From assembly GCA_019914945.1 (NCBI GenBank), contig CM034109.1, positions 8,610,479-8,674,478 on the forward strand: DNA of 64,000 bases. The letters run 5' to 3'. A program made the translations under genes and the position numbers. The stretch's first letter is position 1. Every line of letters begins with the position of its first letter. The stretch comes from Typha latifolia (Eukaryota > Streptophyta > Magnoliopsida > Poales > Typhaceae). Below, one piece after another: positions 1-13,000 of this stretch. The notes below the pieces were generated by a model, which was not told where the DNA came from, made no database searches, and saw only the letters and a program-made list of their open reading frames with translations.

Positions 1-261
1 CTCGTCACGACGCAGAAGATATCGCTTGTGGAAGCATTAACTGGTTACACCGCTCAACTAACTAGCTTGGATGGTCGTAGCATTACTATTCCGATAAGCA
101 ACGTTATCCATCCTGGATATGAGGAAGTCGTTGCACGGGAAGGCATGCCGATACCCAAGGATCCGACCAAGAAGGGGAACCTTAGAATCAAATTTGATAT
201 CAAGTTTCCTAAGTATCTCAATGGAGAGCAGAAGGCTGGAATCAAAAGATTGCTGGCATAA
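1..261 (+). CDS. DnaJ/HSP40 (type II, DNAJB-like) C-terminal part
   Basis: This is the last 86 codons of a J-domain co-chaperone; the gene begins outside the window. The reading frame is open from base 1 and ends at TAA 259-261. The visible peptide is the second C-terminal substrate-binding domain of SIS1/DNAJB-type proteins: QKISLVEALTGY near its start, then VIHPGYEEVV, EGMPIPKDP, KKGNLRIKFDIKFP and a terminal helix before the stop. Such proteins deliver clients to Hsp70 and stimulate its ATPase, usually in the cytosol; the J-domain itself cannot be seen here. No intron lies in the visible part. It converges with the RLT gene, whose stop lies 830 bp downstream. Family assignment is firm; the paralogue is not determined. 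Confidence 0.93.
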   Translation, partial: LVTTQKISLVEALTGYTAQLTSLDGRSITIPISNVIHPGYEEVVAREGMPIPKDPTKKGNLRIKFDIKFPKYLNGEQKAGIKRLLA

Positions 262-1091
262 TGACAAGTGTGTGTTTGCCTATTGGACCCTGGTAAGGTA
301 CAAGGTCGATATGTATTATTCGAGAAAGCGGAAGAGATGAGCGATGTTCAAGCTTTGATTGAGATTTGAGATGGTTGATGTGAATCTATGTGTCTAATCT
401 GTAGGCAAAATATAGAGGAATATTATATGCAGGTTTCGGTCGGTTGGTCGTTCTAGTATCTTTTCTTGTTACCCCATTTCGTGGAATATTATATACAGGT
501 TTCATCTTGCGAGCTACCAATTTGCCCGTGAAAAGCTAAAGAATTCCAAGGTTGCCCATATGTTGGAATACTGATATATAGCGTTCTTCCATTCTTTACT
601 TCAGCTTTCGATCTTTGAAAATTAAACAATCCTAATATATCCGGGATTAGCACTAACGATACCAGATAAGATACGAGATCCAGAACAAAGATGGAAGTTT
701 ACTACCAGTACTCGGTTTTGTACACTTGCAACTTAACTAATAGAAAGAGCTCTTATCGAAGGCAAAATTAATTATAGATTACTTGTTTTCATTCAAAATA
801 CCGGATGCAAATTGACTTGGAATAACAAGAGGACAACAAATTTACAAATACCCAGGCATCTCTCTGATAAATTTACCAAACGTAACATTTCCCCGTTGGA
901 TTCTAACAAAAGTGCTTTGGCACAACCCCCATCTTCCTATCCTCTTGTTCTCTTTCTATCCAGTATACAATCAGTCAAGAGAGGCAATAAGATACCCTCC
1001 GCAATAATTCTCGAGGGAGAGAGAGCATCAGTTGATTGTGGGAATGAAATTGTATGCCCTACAATAAAATAAATATTGGTGGTCTTTCCTC
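262..1091. other. convergent 3' intergenic region (DnaJ / RLT)
   Basis: This is AT-rich sequence between two stop codons facing each other. It should hold both 3' UTRs and their polyadenylation signals. A phrase resembling TGGAATATTATAT-CAGGTTTC occurs twice, near 418-436 and 482-501, a small local duplication. I see no further coding potential. Confidence 0.6.
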
Positions 1092-4000
1092 TTAATCGCT
1101 GTACTCTGAAGAATATGAAGCAACTTCATCTTCATCTGCATTTTCCTCTCCATCCACCTCGTCCTCCCCATCATTGACCATCTCCTCGTCATCCTCATCC
1201 AAGTCGACATCCATATCATTTCCAGCACGATCAACATCATCATCCCCATCCTCATCGCCTTCCTCATCTCCGGCATCATCTTCCTCCTCACTTTCATCAT
1301 CCATCATTTCTAGGGGTTTAATGTCATCATATTGTCTGGTATAATCCACCACCTGCTCATCATATTCATCACCTGAAGCTTGACCATTTTCATCAGATTG
1401 AGATCCTAAACTGTTCTCATCATCTTCAACATATGCCCTTCTTGTTCCTAAACCCCATTCTTCTCCACCTGAGCTTCTGGGAGACTCAATACTATCCTGT
1501 TTGGCAGTACTAACATCGTTAAAGCTGCCCAGTAAGTTCTCCTTCTGAAGTGCTCCAGGCCTTGCCTGAGATCTCTGTCGAGGCCTAACTGTACGGCGTC
1601 CCCGTCTACGACCCCGGCCACGTGTCCGGCCTCTTCTGGTATACTTGCGCGTGGTCTTCTCATAACTAATAGCATTATTATCTCTAAATCCAACTCTAGA
1701 AGAGCTTCCAATCCCTCTTGGCCTCCCACCGCGACCTCGACCCCGTCCTCCTCTACTGCGACTTCCCCGTCCACGACCCCTACGTCCACTTCCAGAATCA
1801 AGCCATTTTCCCTCTCTTTGGTAGTCAAGTAGGTCAGGGGATCCCATTTGTTCTAGCTCCTGAAAGTTCTTGACGACAGTATATCTAGATGGAAGTTTCT
1901 GCAAAAAATGAAGATGTTATTGTAAGGTCAACTCTAAGACAAATATTCAAGTCATAAAAATCCATAATTTGAAAAGTTTTATAAGCTCAAAACTAACGTA
2001 TGACATCATAAACTATGCACCAGTTGAATATTAAATGCAATCCATTAAGAGAATTCAAGATTTGTTGTGCAACCAAGAACTGTTATAGAACCAACTTCAA
2101 GAACAATCTCCCAAACAAATTTGCCAGCTACAAATTTATATTTCAATTGACTCAGAAAAAAAGAAAGACTTTTAGTGCTCGATAAATTCCTTCGAAAGTA
2201 ATGACATGCAAGTGCACCCCCCACCTATGTAGGGCAGCTTGGGGAGGGAATGCAACCTTACCCTCATTTCTGATTAAAGAGAAATGAAAAGTGATTGGAA
2301 GTTGACAGAATTCTACTCCAGGAACTTATCATTCTTTCCGACTAAGAGGAGAAGCTCATCTTTCAAAATTACAGAAGGACAGGACAAAGAAATAAGCTTC
2401 AACTTTCTGAAAATTGTTGAAATCAACTGGCAACCCCATTTTGCATCATATTAGAAAATTAGCAAACTTCCATATCTTCACCTGTGAGGAAACCCCTCAA
2501 CAAAATAAAATTGCTGGATGCCAACAGATTCTCATGATACAACTTTATTAGCTTAGACATTACAAAGATAAGTCACGCTGAGATAAAAGTTATGGTAAAA
2601 CAACAACAACAATAATGAGAGAAAACTGAACTTACGATGTATTGTCCTGCTTCTTTCTCTTTATTAGACTCCAATTTTTGGTGCATCATATAAGAAACAG
2701 AGGAATCAAGATCAAATAGCCTCAATGCAACAGCAGCAGCAGTGTCAGGCACCCATGGAAGAACAGGAACTGATCCAGAATGAGCAATAGCATTCTCTAT
2801 AACAAAATCTTGGGTAGTTGAACGCACAAGTTCAGTTGTCATTTCAAAGCTCGAAGATAAATAATCCCGTTTTATTGCACCCTCTAACAGAGTCAGCATC
2901 TGCAAAGTAGAGAACTTGCATAAAATCAATAATTTCCATATGTATGCAAGTACATATCTATTTGCATTATTGCATACCATCATATGTATTAACATAGTTA
3001 TTATTTATGAACACACCTAACAAAGCACACCCATACAATATAAGCAGTACAAGAAAGACACTTATGTAAGTATTCTCTTGGGAGCTCAGGCCAAAGTCAA
3101 TTAGGAATGACCTAATTTCTTTTAAGGAAAAGAATGTTAAAGACTATGCACAACCCTACAAATAAAGTCATGGTATTAGACGTTAGCATCTTTGCCTATT
3201 AGTGCATCACATAGAAATCGAGATGGAGTAAAAGGTGTGGAACAAGGTAATTCATGATCATACTATACAAAAAGATCAAGAAATAACTGAATTATGCACT
3301 ATCAATGTACAACTTGAGGTGTATTTTATCCTTCAAACCTACAAGAGCATCAGTTCTAAGAACCCGGAAGATCTTTCATCGCTTTTCCATGAGAGTATGA
3401 GATATTCCACTCCTGTTCATCCCTCGCCCTCTCATTACTTTATTTATCTTTTCTGGACCATCCAGGTGGGTCACCCAGCAAGAATTATGAAAATCCCACA
3501 AGTGGATTAAAAAGGAAAAGGTATAAATTCTGTATCTTTAAAATCCATTACCTGTTACTCAAATTTGAGGTCCATCTACTCAAAATAATTATCTCATTCT
3601 TCCAGTATGCTTGTCATGCAAACTAGACAGTTTGTATGCCAAGTTCCATAGCTACCATCTTTGACCCTTATGACAGGTGAAAAAGAGAATACGACTATAA
3701 GAGTCAAAGAATGACCATATAACATTAGCTTATTAATCAGATAGAGCACAAAACAATGTGCATTTGTCAATCTTTACAATTATAAGTCACCAGATTAAGC
3801 ATGTAAACAAAATGAAATGCTATTCACAAGAGCAATTACACTTCCAAATGAGTACCTAAACAGACTGAAAGGTCCTCAACAATTGCAATTAGTTCTTATT
3901 CTCTTGATTATTGGTGTACTTTTTCCCAATTGTTTATTTGCATGATTCAGATGAAAGAAAAAGCTTACTAGCTGTAATGAAGCCCAGGGAGAAAAACCTG

Positions 4001-7000
4001 GAAGAGTTCCTCAAGAGATAGCAAACCTGGAAGATATCCTCGGTAGATGACGAAGAATGCAACTTCACGGCCCAAGATTTCCTATATCCCTCGGTCCAAA
4101 ATGGCTGAAGTGCTTCTGCCGGAATTGATACCTTGCAAAAAGAACACAAACTAGAATTTCAGTCATGCTGCCAGGGAGTAACGTAACAGAGGAAATGATC
4201 ATTCAAGCTGAGCAGGCTATCTTACCTCAATGACAGCCAAATGAGCCTTAAGCAGCCTAATTCCAATAGGAATAGAAGAATCTGAAATTTGGATTCTCCA
4301 GTTAGGGTCTGTCTTGCGCTTTTCGTCACACTGTGAAACATGTTCTGAAAAATTTGCATCAGAATTATGAACAGCCTTGATTGTCTTGTGACAAGAAAGG
4401 CAATGCTTCTCTTCAGCTAAGTAAGTCTGGTAACAGATATCACAGGTATGCAGCAAGTTGGAACATCTCTTTTTCCCATATTTCAAGGCACATATTATGT
4501 AAGGATTATAAGACTCTTTCCACATCCACTTCAAGAAGCCCTGGTATCTTTTCAAAATAGCACCTTTCTCAGCATCATTCCGCCCAAGATCAATTTTGAA
4601 AGACTCAGAGTATTCCACAGTATCAGAAGGAAGACCACATATAGCACTGCTTGGACTGTCAAAACCAGTGTTACATTCTGGACTAGAACTCATTTCAGTA
4701 ACTCCTGCTTTGGCAAGGTCTCCAACTGAGCTTGTGTAGTTGGCACACTTTTTCCTCCTAATTGATTCCTTAAAAGTTGACTCAATTCTTTGTAGCATAG
4801 AAACTAGATGTGATTCCCGAATCCCACGTGTATCGAGGCTAGATACTAGAGCATCAAAGGCCTGCATTTTTATGAGATAGCACATCATTAGATGCTTTTG
4901 AGATTAAGCAAAGTGCATGTAACCATAGTACAGAAAAAGAGAGTACATAAAATGTGATTTTGTATCTTAATGTGATGCTGTTCCAGCATCCTAGACAACA
5001 TTAAAGAACACGAACAATAAAAGGACAAGAAAGAACAGCAATGTTGTTCCATCAAATATTTAATAACAGAATCAGAAAATATCAAAATTGGGCAGAAAAG
5101 ACCTAAAACAATAACCCATTATTTACAATAATGGATGTAACTGATTGTGATGATAAAATGCTACAGACAGTGAATTCCAAGCAGATAAGTTATCAGAATT
5201 CAGAACTATAGAATTTCTTTTCTTTACAACTTTTGGGGGGGCAATATTACTAATAGAATTAGAGAAACTGCATAAGCCAAAGCATGAGCAGAGCAAAATG
5301 CAATATCTTGTGAGCTAAAAATTAGAAGGATAAAACATGATTCCACTATAAGATGATTCTTCCACCAAGGCAAGCCTATGAATCCACCAAATAGGCCTTT
5401 TTCAAGGAATTTAAGTAATAAAGGAACATCATCCGAAGTAGTTACCTCCTCTGAATCAATAAGCCTCCAATGTCCATCTCTGGACTCAAAAAAGATTCTT
5501 CCTGAACCAGGATCATTAGGTGAAGCAGATGTTGAAAATTGCCAATAACGATTACGCCTGCGATCTTGTCCTAAAGGTAATGACCTGTAAACATATAGCT
5601 GTTCTGCCTTATGACCAATATATGATTTTAATTGTGAACGTGATTTTTCAGCATATCCATATTGCTGAAGGGGTAAAGCATCAGGATTGGCGGAGAGTTC
5701 CTGCCCTAATTCATTCCTCTCACTAGGCACATTGTTAAAATTAGTCTGCGTCTGTTGATCAAGGAATTCGTCAGTATTAACTGCCCCAAGATTTCCATCA
5801 TTTTCCTTATTATCAGCATTGTGCCCTGGAGTCAAATTACCTTCTGAAGCAGCATTTGTTTGGGGTCCCTCAAACTTTCCACCAACATAAGAATTATAAT
5901 GTACTTTGCTAGCAAACTCTTCCTTAAAACGCCTTTTATCAAGCTGTGCCTCTGCCCACATTTGCTTCTTCAAAGCATTTGCTGCTTCCAGACGTTCCTG
6001 CAAGTCTCTGGTTCAGATGGGTGCCAATGAAATGAAACAATCTCAAGATAAATGCAGCAAAAAAGGAAACAAAAATAGTACCTCAAGGATGACACGAATT
6101 GAATTTCCTTCAATTGCAACACCAATCAATGCAACAAGGGCACTGAGACGTTCCTCAACACTCAGATCAGAATAGTCACCTTCAGTTAGACCCTGAACCC
6201 ATGGTTCACCATAATTGCTTTCATCAATCTCGGGATCCTCTGCATCACCACTGCCTACTTCATGGCAGTTAGATGCAATATCAAGAGATTGTGAAGCACC
6301 TGAAGTATTTATCACTTTGGAGTTGTCTAAAGGCAACACTGAAGGACTCTTTTCTGACCCAAAAATACTTAGCGGAGTTGACGCAACCTCACCAACTATT
6401 TCACCCTTCACGTCAGCAACTGAAATTGATATTCTGGCATCTTTTTTTTCATTTGCAACAGGAATATCCTTACCCAGTTTTGCCTCAATATTTGCATCAT
6501 CACCATCAGGGTCATCAGCATCATCGCATTCAGAATCTTCATCTCTTTCAGCATCATCTGCATCCTCAACATCTTTTTCTGCCTCGTCAGAATCAGAAAG
6601 CCCATTTTGAAATATTTTAATTTTTTCCCGTGCAGCTGACAGTATTGTTTCAGCATCAGCAGGATCTTTTCTATAAGGAGTCCGTACACAATATGTTGAA
6701 GGAGCAGTTCTTTCAAAAAGCTTTGTATCCCTTGACAATGCTGCAGCAATAGATGCCTCCGGCGTCTTGCTCGTTGTAAGGTCCCTCAGTCCAGATTTCT
6801 AAAAGGGGAAAGCAGATGAGGATAAAAAGATTATAGCATTAACAAAGAAAGGGAGACGAAAGCCATAGATTTTGAGTGGGTTAAGTGTCATTTACAAAAC
6901 ATGTGTTTGTGTGTCTGTGAATGCCTGCATTAAGAGATACCTGAATTTTTTCTGCTACTTCTATAATTGTGAGACCTCTGCCTCCTTCAAGAGAAAGAAC

Positions 7001-10000
7001 ATGGAAAGCAGCAAATTTAACTGTTCCAGGAGTTAAACGGTGCCGAGATCTACGTCGATGAGTATAGCCTCTTTCATGCATTATAGCAACAGCATTTTCA
7101 GCTGCAGAACCATTTCTCAAAATGGAAATTACATCCTCCCCATCAAGACCCTGACAGAACATATATTGCATGAATTTGTTAATCAGAAAAGCTACCAATA
7201 GTTACTAGTTTTTTTATTTTATAACAAACACAAATTCTACCTAATATGTGGTCATTGTCAACATTTCAAACACTAATGCTAGAAAAGAGGTGCTCAAAAC
7301 CCAAAATTGAAGTATCGCAGTGATTTTGGCCCCTAAATCCATAAAATATTAATTTTAAGACAAATGCATAAGATTCTTCTCTACTCAAAGAAAATTAGGA
7401 TATGTTGTCTTTTGTGCAACTTACTTCAAAAATAGTGCACACATATTTCTATTTCCAGAAGAAACATCTCTAATGCTAGAATAAATTGCTAGTTCTATCC
7501 CCATAGACCGAAAAAAATGACATGGAAGTTCAATATTTAAGCAATAAAACTCAATATTGTATATGATCTATAATGATGGATAAGGCTATTATTTAAGAAT
7601 CTGCCAAAAATTAATTGACCACAACGATGACAGCTTTCAATCAAATAATATGCGTAAACATGCATAAGAAATTCAAAAAACTTAAGCATCCACCTAAGAA
7701 GCACAGGCACAGATTCGGGATACGGATACGACACGATACGGACACGGGGATACGATAAATATTAAAAAAACAGGACATGATATGTTTAGGACATATTATA
7801 TATATTATTGATACGTTTAAAGAAATATTTTTCTAAACTTATAGTATAAATACACAAGCATGCATAAATTATTCATGAGAGAAAAACAAAATGTACACAA
7901 TACTACAAAGCAAAAAATGATAATGCTAATACGTGATAATACAATTCTATATTATGAGAATAAATATCTAACTACCTGAGAATAAATAACTAACTACCAT
8001 TACTTAACTACAGTGGATGGCATAGACGAACCTGTGATTTTACAATAATTTGCATTAATATTAATTTTCTTGTATGTACTAACTTGTGATTGTTGCATTA
8101 TATTTCTATAGCATATAAAGGAATTTCCTAAAATCAATAATTTATATTATCAACTTTTATAGTATATGATAAATCTTATGTCCAAAAAATTTCTCAAGAG
8201 TGTCTAAAAGTGTCTAAGGAGTATCCGAATTTATTCTATAATTTCTTAAATATGAGATGTGTCGTAGAAGTATCTGACACGTGTCCAACGAGTGTCCGAC
8301 GAGTGTCGGCGTCCAACAAGTGTCGGACACGGACACGACATGATATTTGAAGTGTTCGTGTTTCATAGGCATCCACAAGAGATTAGCAGTAACCAGTCCT
8401 AAAGAAGAATAAAGTTACTAGTTATTAGAGCAAACTGGCATTTGACTTCATCTGATAAGCTCTCAGCATGCATGTCTTACTGACAGCTTACAAACAACCT
8501 TTAATTTGTTTAGTAAAATTTTATCAACACCAGCCAAATGCCAGAATTTCACAAAATCAACTTCTTGGGATCTTGGTACCTACAGTTTATACGTTAATTT
8601 AACCCTCTCCTCAATTTTCACTTTTCTGTTGCTGCTCCTGATCTCCCTTATTCAGTCCTCTTCTTTTCTTCTTCTGCCCCTGTTAATCCTGTTTTTCTCT
8701 ACGACATCTGCTTCCTTTTTTCCTTCCACTTCTGCTGTAGCTTTCAATCCAGTTTTGGAAAACTTCCTTCTCAGATAAACAGTTGTAGATGTTCAGGAGA
8801 AAAGAAAGTCCAGGTTTAGTACCTACGCACTACAAACCCAAATAAGATCTAGAAAAGCATTTTCTCGAACCTCTTTCAGAATTTCATTGTGTTCCTGATA
8901 TTCACATACAGTTCTCTGAACCCTAGACTAATTTGGAAGCAAAACTCATCCTCTTCCTTGTTCTTTTGGGTTAAAATTAGGTTTTCAGTTATCTAGGTTT
9001 CTTCTATTTTTGCTTAATTATCAAAAGATTTGCATGAGATGAAGTTTATTAGTATGAGATGTATTCTTTCTAACTTTTTTAGTTCTCTAACATATCCTTC
9101 AACTACCTATTGCATTGTTATGCAGTATGTGGACTTGCATGTAGAACTTTGCACTACATTACATAGTAATTCAATAGCATAAAATCTATGACCGCTATTT
9201 CATTAAAAACTAATCAAATGTGAGAAAGCAGAACACATAAAAATATAAAATGATACAATTATAAACCATACATACAATTATATAATATATGTGAGTTTTA
9301 TACTTATGACAGAACAGATAATATAGGTTAAGAAATTAGTTTTCCAATGTTCATAATAAGAGGCAAAGAGGGGTTTTCGGTGTTTGTGATAAGAGGCAAA
9401 GAGAGTACCTCGTTGTCATCGCGGTAATATACAGTCTCAACATTTCTTTTTTTTAGTCGAGGCCCAAATCCAGCTGACAAAGCAAACTGTCGCAGTACTT
9501 CGGGCCATGTAAGGAAATTCAGATGACGCTGCCAACTGCGTATATTGAACCCCCAAGCATATGCCTAGCAGTGAGAAACAAGTCAGAATATGCAAAGGAC
9601 TATTATTGAGACTATAGCATAAACTAAAATAAAGAAACAAAGAAAAGAAAGGCACAACATACCCCTTCAACAACTTGTGGATGACCTCCTCCTGGATTAG
9701 CAGCACTATTCTGATTAGCCCCCAAAGAAACTGCTGGAGTCCTTGCAACATCCTCGATATCCTTAATAATAGATTTTAATAAAGCCACATGTACCTCGCC
9801 TAACAGCCTTGAATCCTGATTGAAAAAATGTCACATCAGTCTAATGACTTTGCATGGGTTAAACTAACGACCAGGCTCCGCGTATTAAGTATTAACCCAA
9901 ACTTGCTGGCAAAACATCTGTGGCGCTAACCTAACCGGTGCTTATGATTTATGAAGGTATATCTATCTTTACAGCTTATTTCAACAATTCATTCAGAAAG

Positions 10001-13000
10001 ATTGGACGGAACAGATAAGTGCAGCACATCACAATATACTTGTTTTTCTCTTTACTTCAAATACAAGAGAATCATGAAATAGCCACCGCATTATGCATTA
10101 CCTTGAAAAGAATCAAAAAAATTGGTTCAGTGTTTTATTAGTCTAGGATAATGCCACTTTAGAAGGAGTCACTTAGTGTGATGGTAACGCTTGTCTCTGG
10201 CATCTAAGAGGTCACAGATTCAAGTTTTGCAAACAATCTCCTAACAAATGAGGGTTTTATCTTCCCTCCAAAGACCCTAGCCTCACGATATGTCAATGTC
10301 ATACCCTTTTTCTTGCATGACTAGCCAAGTAAATTATCATTATGAAGACTCCAAAGTCTGGATGCCTTTAGCAGTCCAAAATCAGTTAACCATGCATAGA
10401 TTTCTGTAGAAGCCGCCATAAGAGAATCAGAGATGAGGCAAGCTCGTAGTATAACCTCATTTCATTTACTTCAAATATTCATCAAAAGGAAGCAATAGAA
10501 AAACAATGGATCAAACATACGAGATAGAAAAACTAAGGAAACTTCATAAAGAAAACGACCAAATAAAGCACTTACATAATCATGAAGAGACTGAACAAAC
10601 TCATCAAGAGTGAACGGCCAGAGACCAAGGACATCAGCAAAAGTAATTAAGAACTTCCAAACCTGAGAATTCCAAATCCAAGTGGCATCCGTTAATGTGT
10701 TAGTATATGAAGTCTTTCATATGTTAACCAATAAATAGCCTCAGTGCAAAAAGAAGTCACAAGTTGTGTTCTATATTCATCAAAACTAGAAAGGAAGGAA
10801 CAACATATTTCAAGCACATTAACAAAAGTTTAAAGACTATGTAGCTATTTTACAGTTCATGACAGCCCGAAGTCTGCATCATTGCCCAAAAGTAAATGTT
10901 CACTTACATAGTGCCACAGTATTAAGAAAAGAGGATCCTTAAATGATAATCAACGGTGACATAAACTACAATAGAAGAGCATATACAGGTGTAGTCAGAG
11001 TAAAGTACCATCAAAAGGTTCCCGACGCTCTCTTCAGAATCAGTCCAAGGTTGGATTGCAAAAGGCCTCTTTAGTGGCACCAATTTGGGAGGAAATTTAC
11101 TCAATTTACCTAAAGCATAGGAAAAAATGTTCAAACCATAATATACTTCTGAGTTTTGATAAGGTGAAAGATGCATTTCATATAAATTGACTAACACCTA
11201 CATACACTTACGTGTGTGCGCGCACGCAGGTAGACTACAAGTGTTACATTTAAATTCTGTTGAAAGTTCTAAAACATTTTTACCTATTGAATGCACCTCC
11301 AGATCTTTGTTCTCTCTCTATCTTGGCAGTTTGCTTTCGCAACCCCAATGCTCAACCAATAGCTAGGAAAGTGCTAAAACTTCTCTCAAAGTACATACAC
11401 ATACACACACACACTCGTCAGCCAGTTTTTATGGGATCAAACCATTCTACCTAATGAATAATGACTAGTAGGACCTGACATCATGCAATCTCTATGAGCC
11501 AATGTAGGAATTCCTATAAGCACACATTTCAAACAAAGGAGTCCTCTTCAAGTTTGAGATGAGTGCGCTGGTAAAAGGGACAATGAGCCCAATAACAGAT
11601 ACCCCAGGTAAGGTCCAATTAGAAACCTAGTCCAATGTAGGACTTCACATGTTCATTCTAGTTGTCTGCTAATAATCTTGTTACTTAGAACAACAATTTT
11701 AGTAAAACAATGCATTTTTAATTTTTCTCTTCATTGCAAGGAAAAGAAAATTCTTTTTCCTTAAGAAGTTCAACAGCTAATTCATAAGAGATGTTATATA
11801 TACCTCTAAATGAATCAAGCTGTTGCAAAGTGTCGCTGTCAAGAGATAACATTGAGGGCAACTCTTTACTTTGTGCAGCCAATTCCATTAGTTCTAAGCG
11901 TTCATCTTCAATAAGCTCCATATATTCCCTTGCAATTCTGCGTGCTGTAGCCCTTTCATTAGCAGCTTTAAGCCTTGCAGCCTCCTTCTCCCTTCGGAGT
12001 TCTTCTTTCTGTCTCACCTTCTCAGCCTGAAGTCATTTACTCAGTACAAATTAGTTCCCAAGCAAGTATCACAAACAACGAAAATCAATCCTTCTAGTAC
12101 CAAGCATTTGGGATCAGCCAGAATCAACGATATCCCTAAAGATGAAACCGGCAAACTTACTCTTCGAGACTCCTTCTGCAAGAACTTCTCCCTGCGCTCA
12201 TATTCACGCCTTTGTTCCCGTTGGAATCTCTCTTCTTCCCGCTGCTTTTCACGCATCAACCTCTCTTCTTCTTTTCTTCTTTCACGATCATGTCTCTCCA
12301 TTTCCTTTCGCATTTGTTCTTCTTTCTGTTGATATGAAACTTCAATCAAACATGATATGAACGATAAGAATACAATTCAAAATCTGAGCAAAGATAACAA
12401 TACCTTTCTCCTCATCATGTCTTGTTTCTCAAGCTCTTTCCTAATTCGTTTTTCATGGGCTTCAACTTCCTTTGCAATCCTCGCCTCTTCAGTCTGCACC
12501 AGCTAAAATTACTCTATCATTGTGGCAACCTATTAAGAAAAAAAAAAGGTGCAAACTTAGAAGTCCCAGATAAAAAAACCTACTTTACGTTTCCTCTCCA
12601 TTCGAGAAGCATCCTCATCATGATAAGTCCTCCTATCAGATGATAAAAATGAATTCTCTAATCCAACAGCTTGATGGATGCCAAGCTGAGTTTCCGACAC
12701 AGCATTTGTAGCACTATCATAGTCTGACGAAACCGAAGAAAAGAGTTGTTGCCTACTCGGTTGAGATAGAAGTCCACTAGTAGACATTTGACCTTGAAAA
12801 GTATAACTAGGAGCAACATGATCAGCCCCGTGCAACAATTGGGGCACTGAAGAAAGAGATGGAACTCTGGTACTTGAAGCTTCCACTGAGTCATAGAAAT
12901 GAGATCGAGGGACCCTCTCAAACGTTTCTGATAGGACAGTTGGCTGCTCAGGAAGAAACTGGTATTCGTGGAGAGCCCTTGAACTTGAATGAGGATGGAC

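Noticed and set aside
8506..8778. 90-codon frame in RLT intron 11
   Set aside because: Leu/Ser/Phe-rich product of a pyrimidine-rich stretch; no homologue recognised, and it lies inside an intron.
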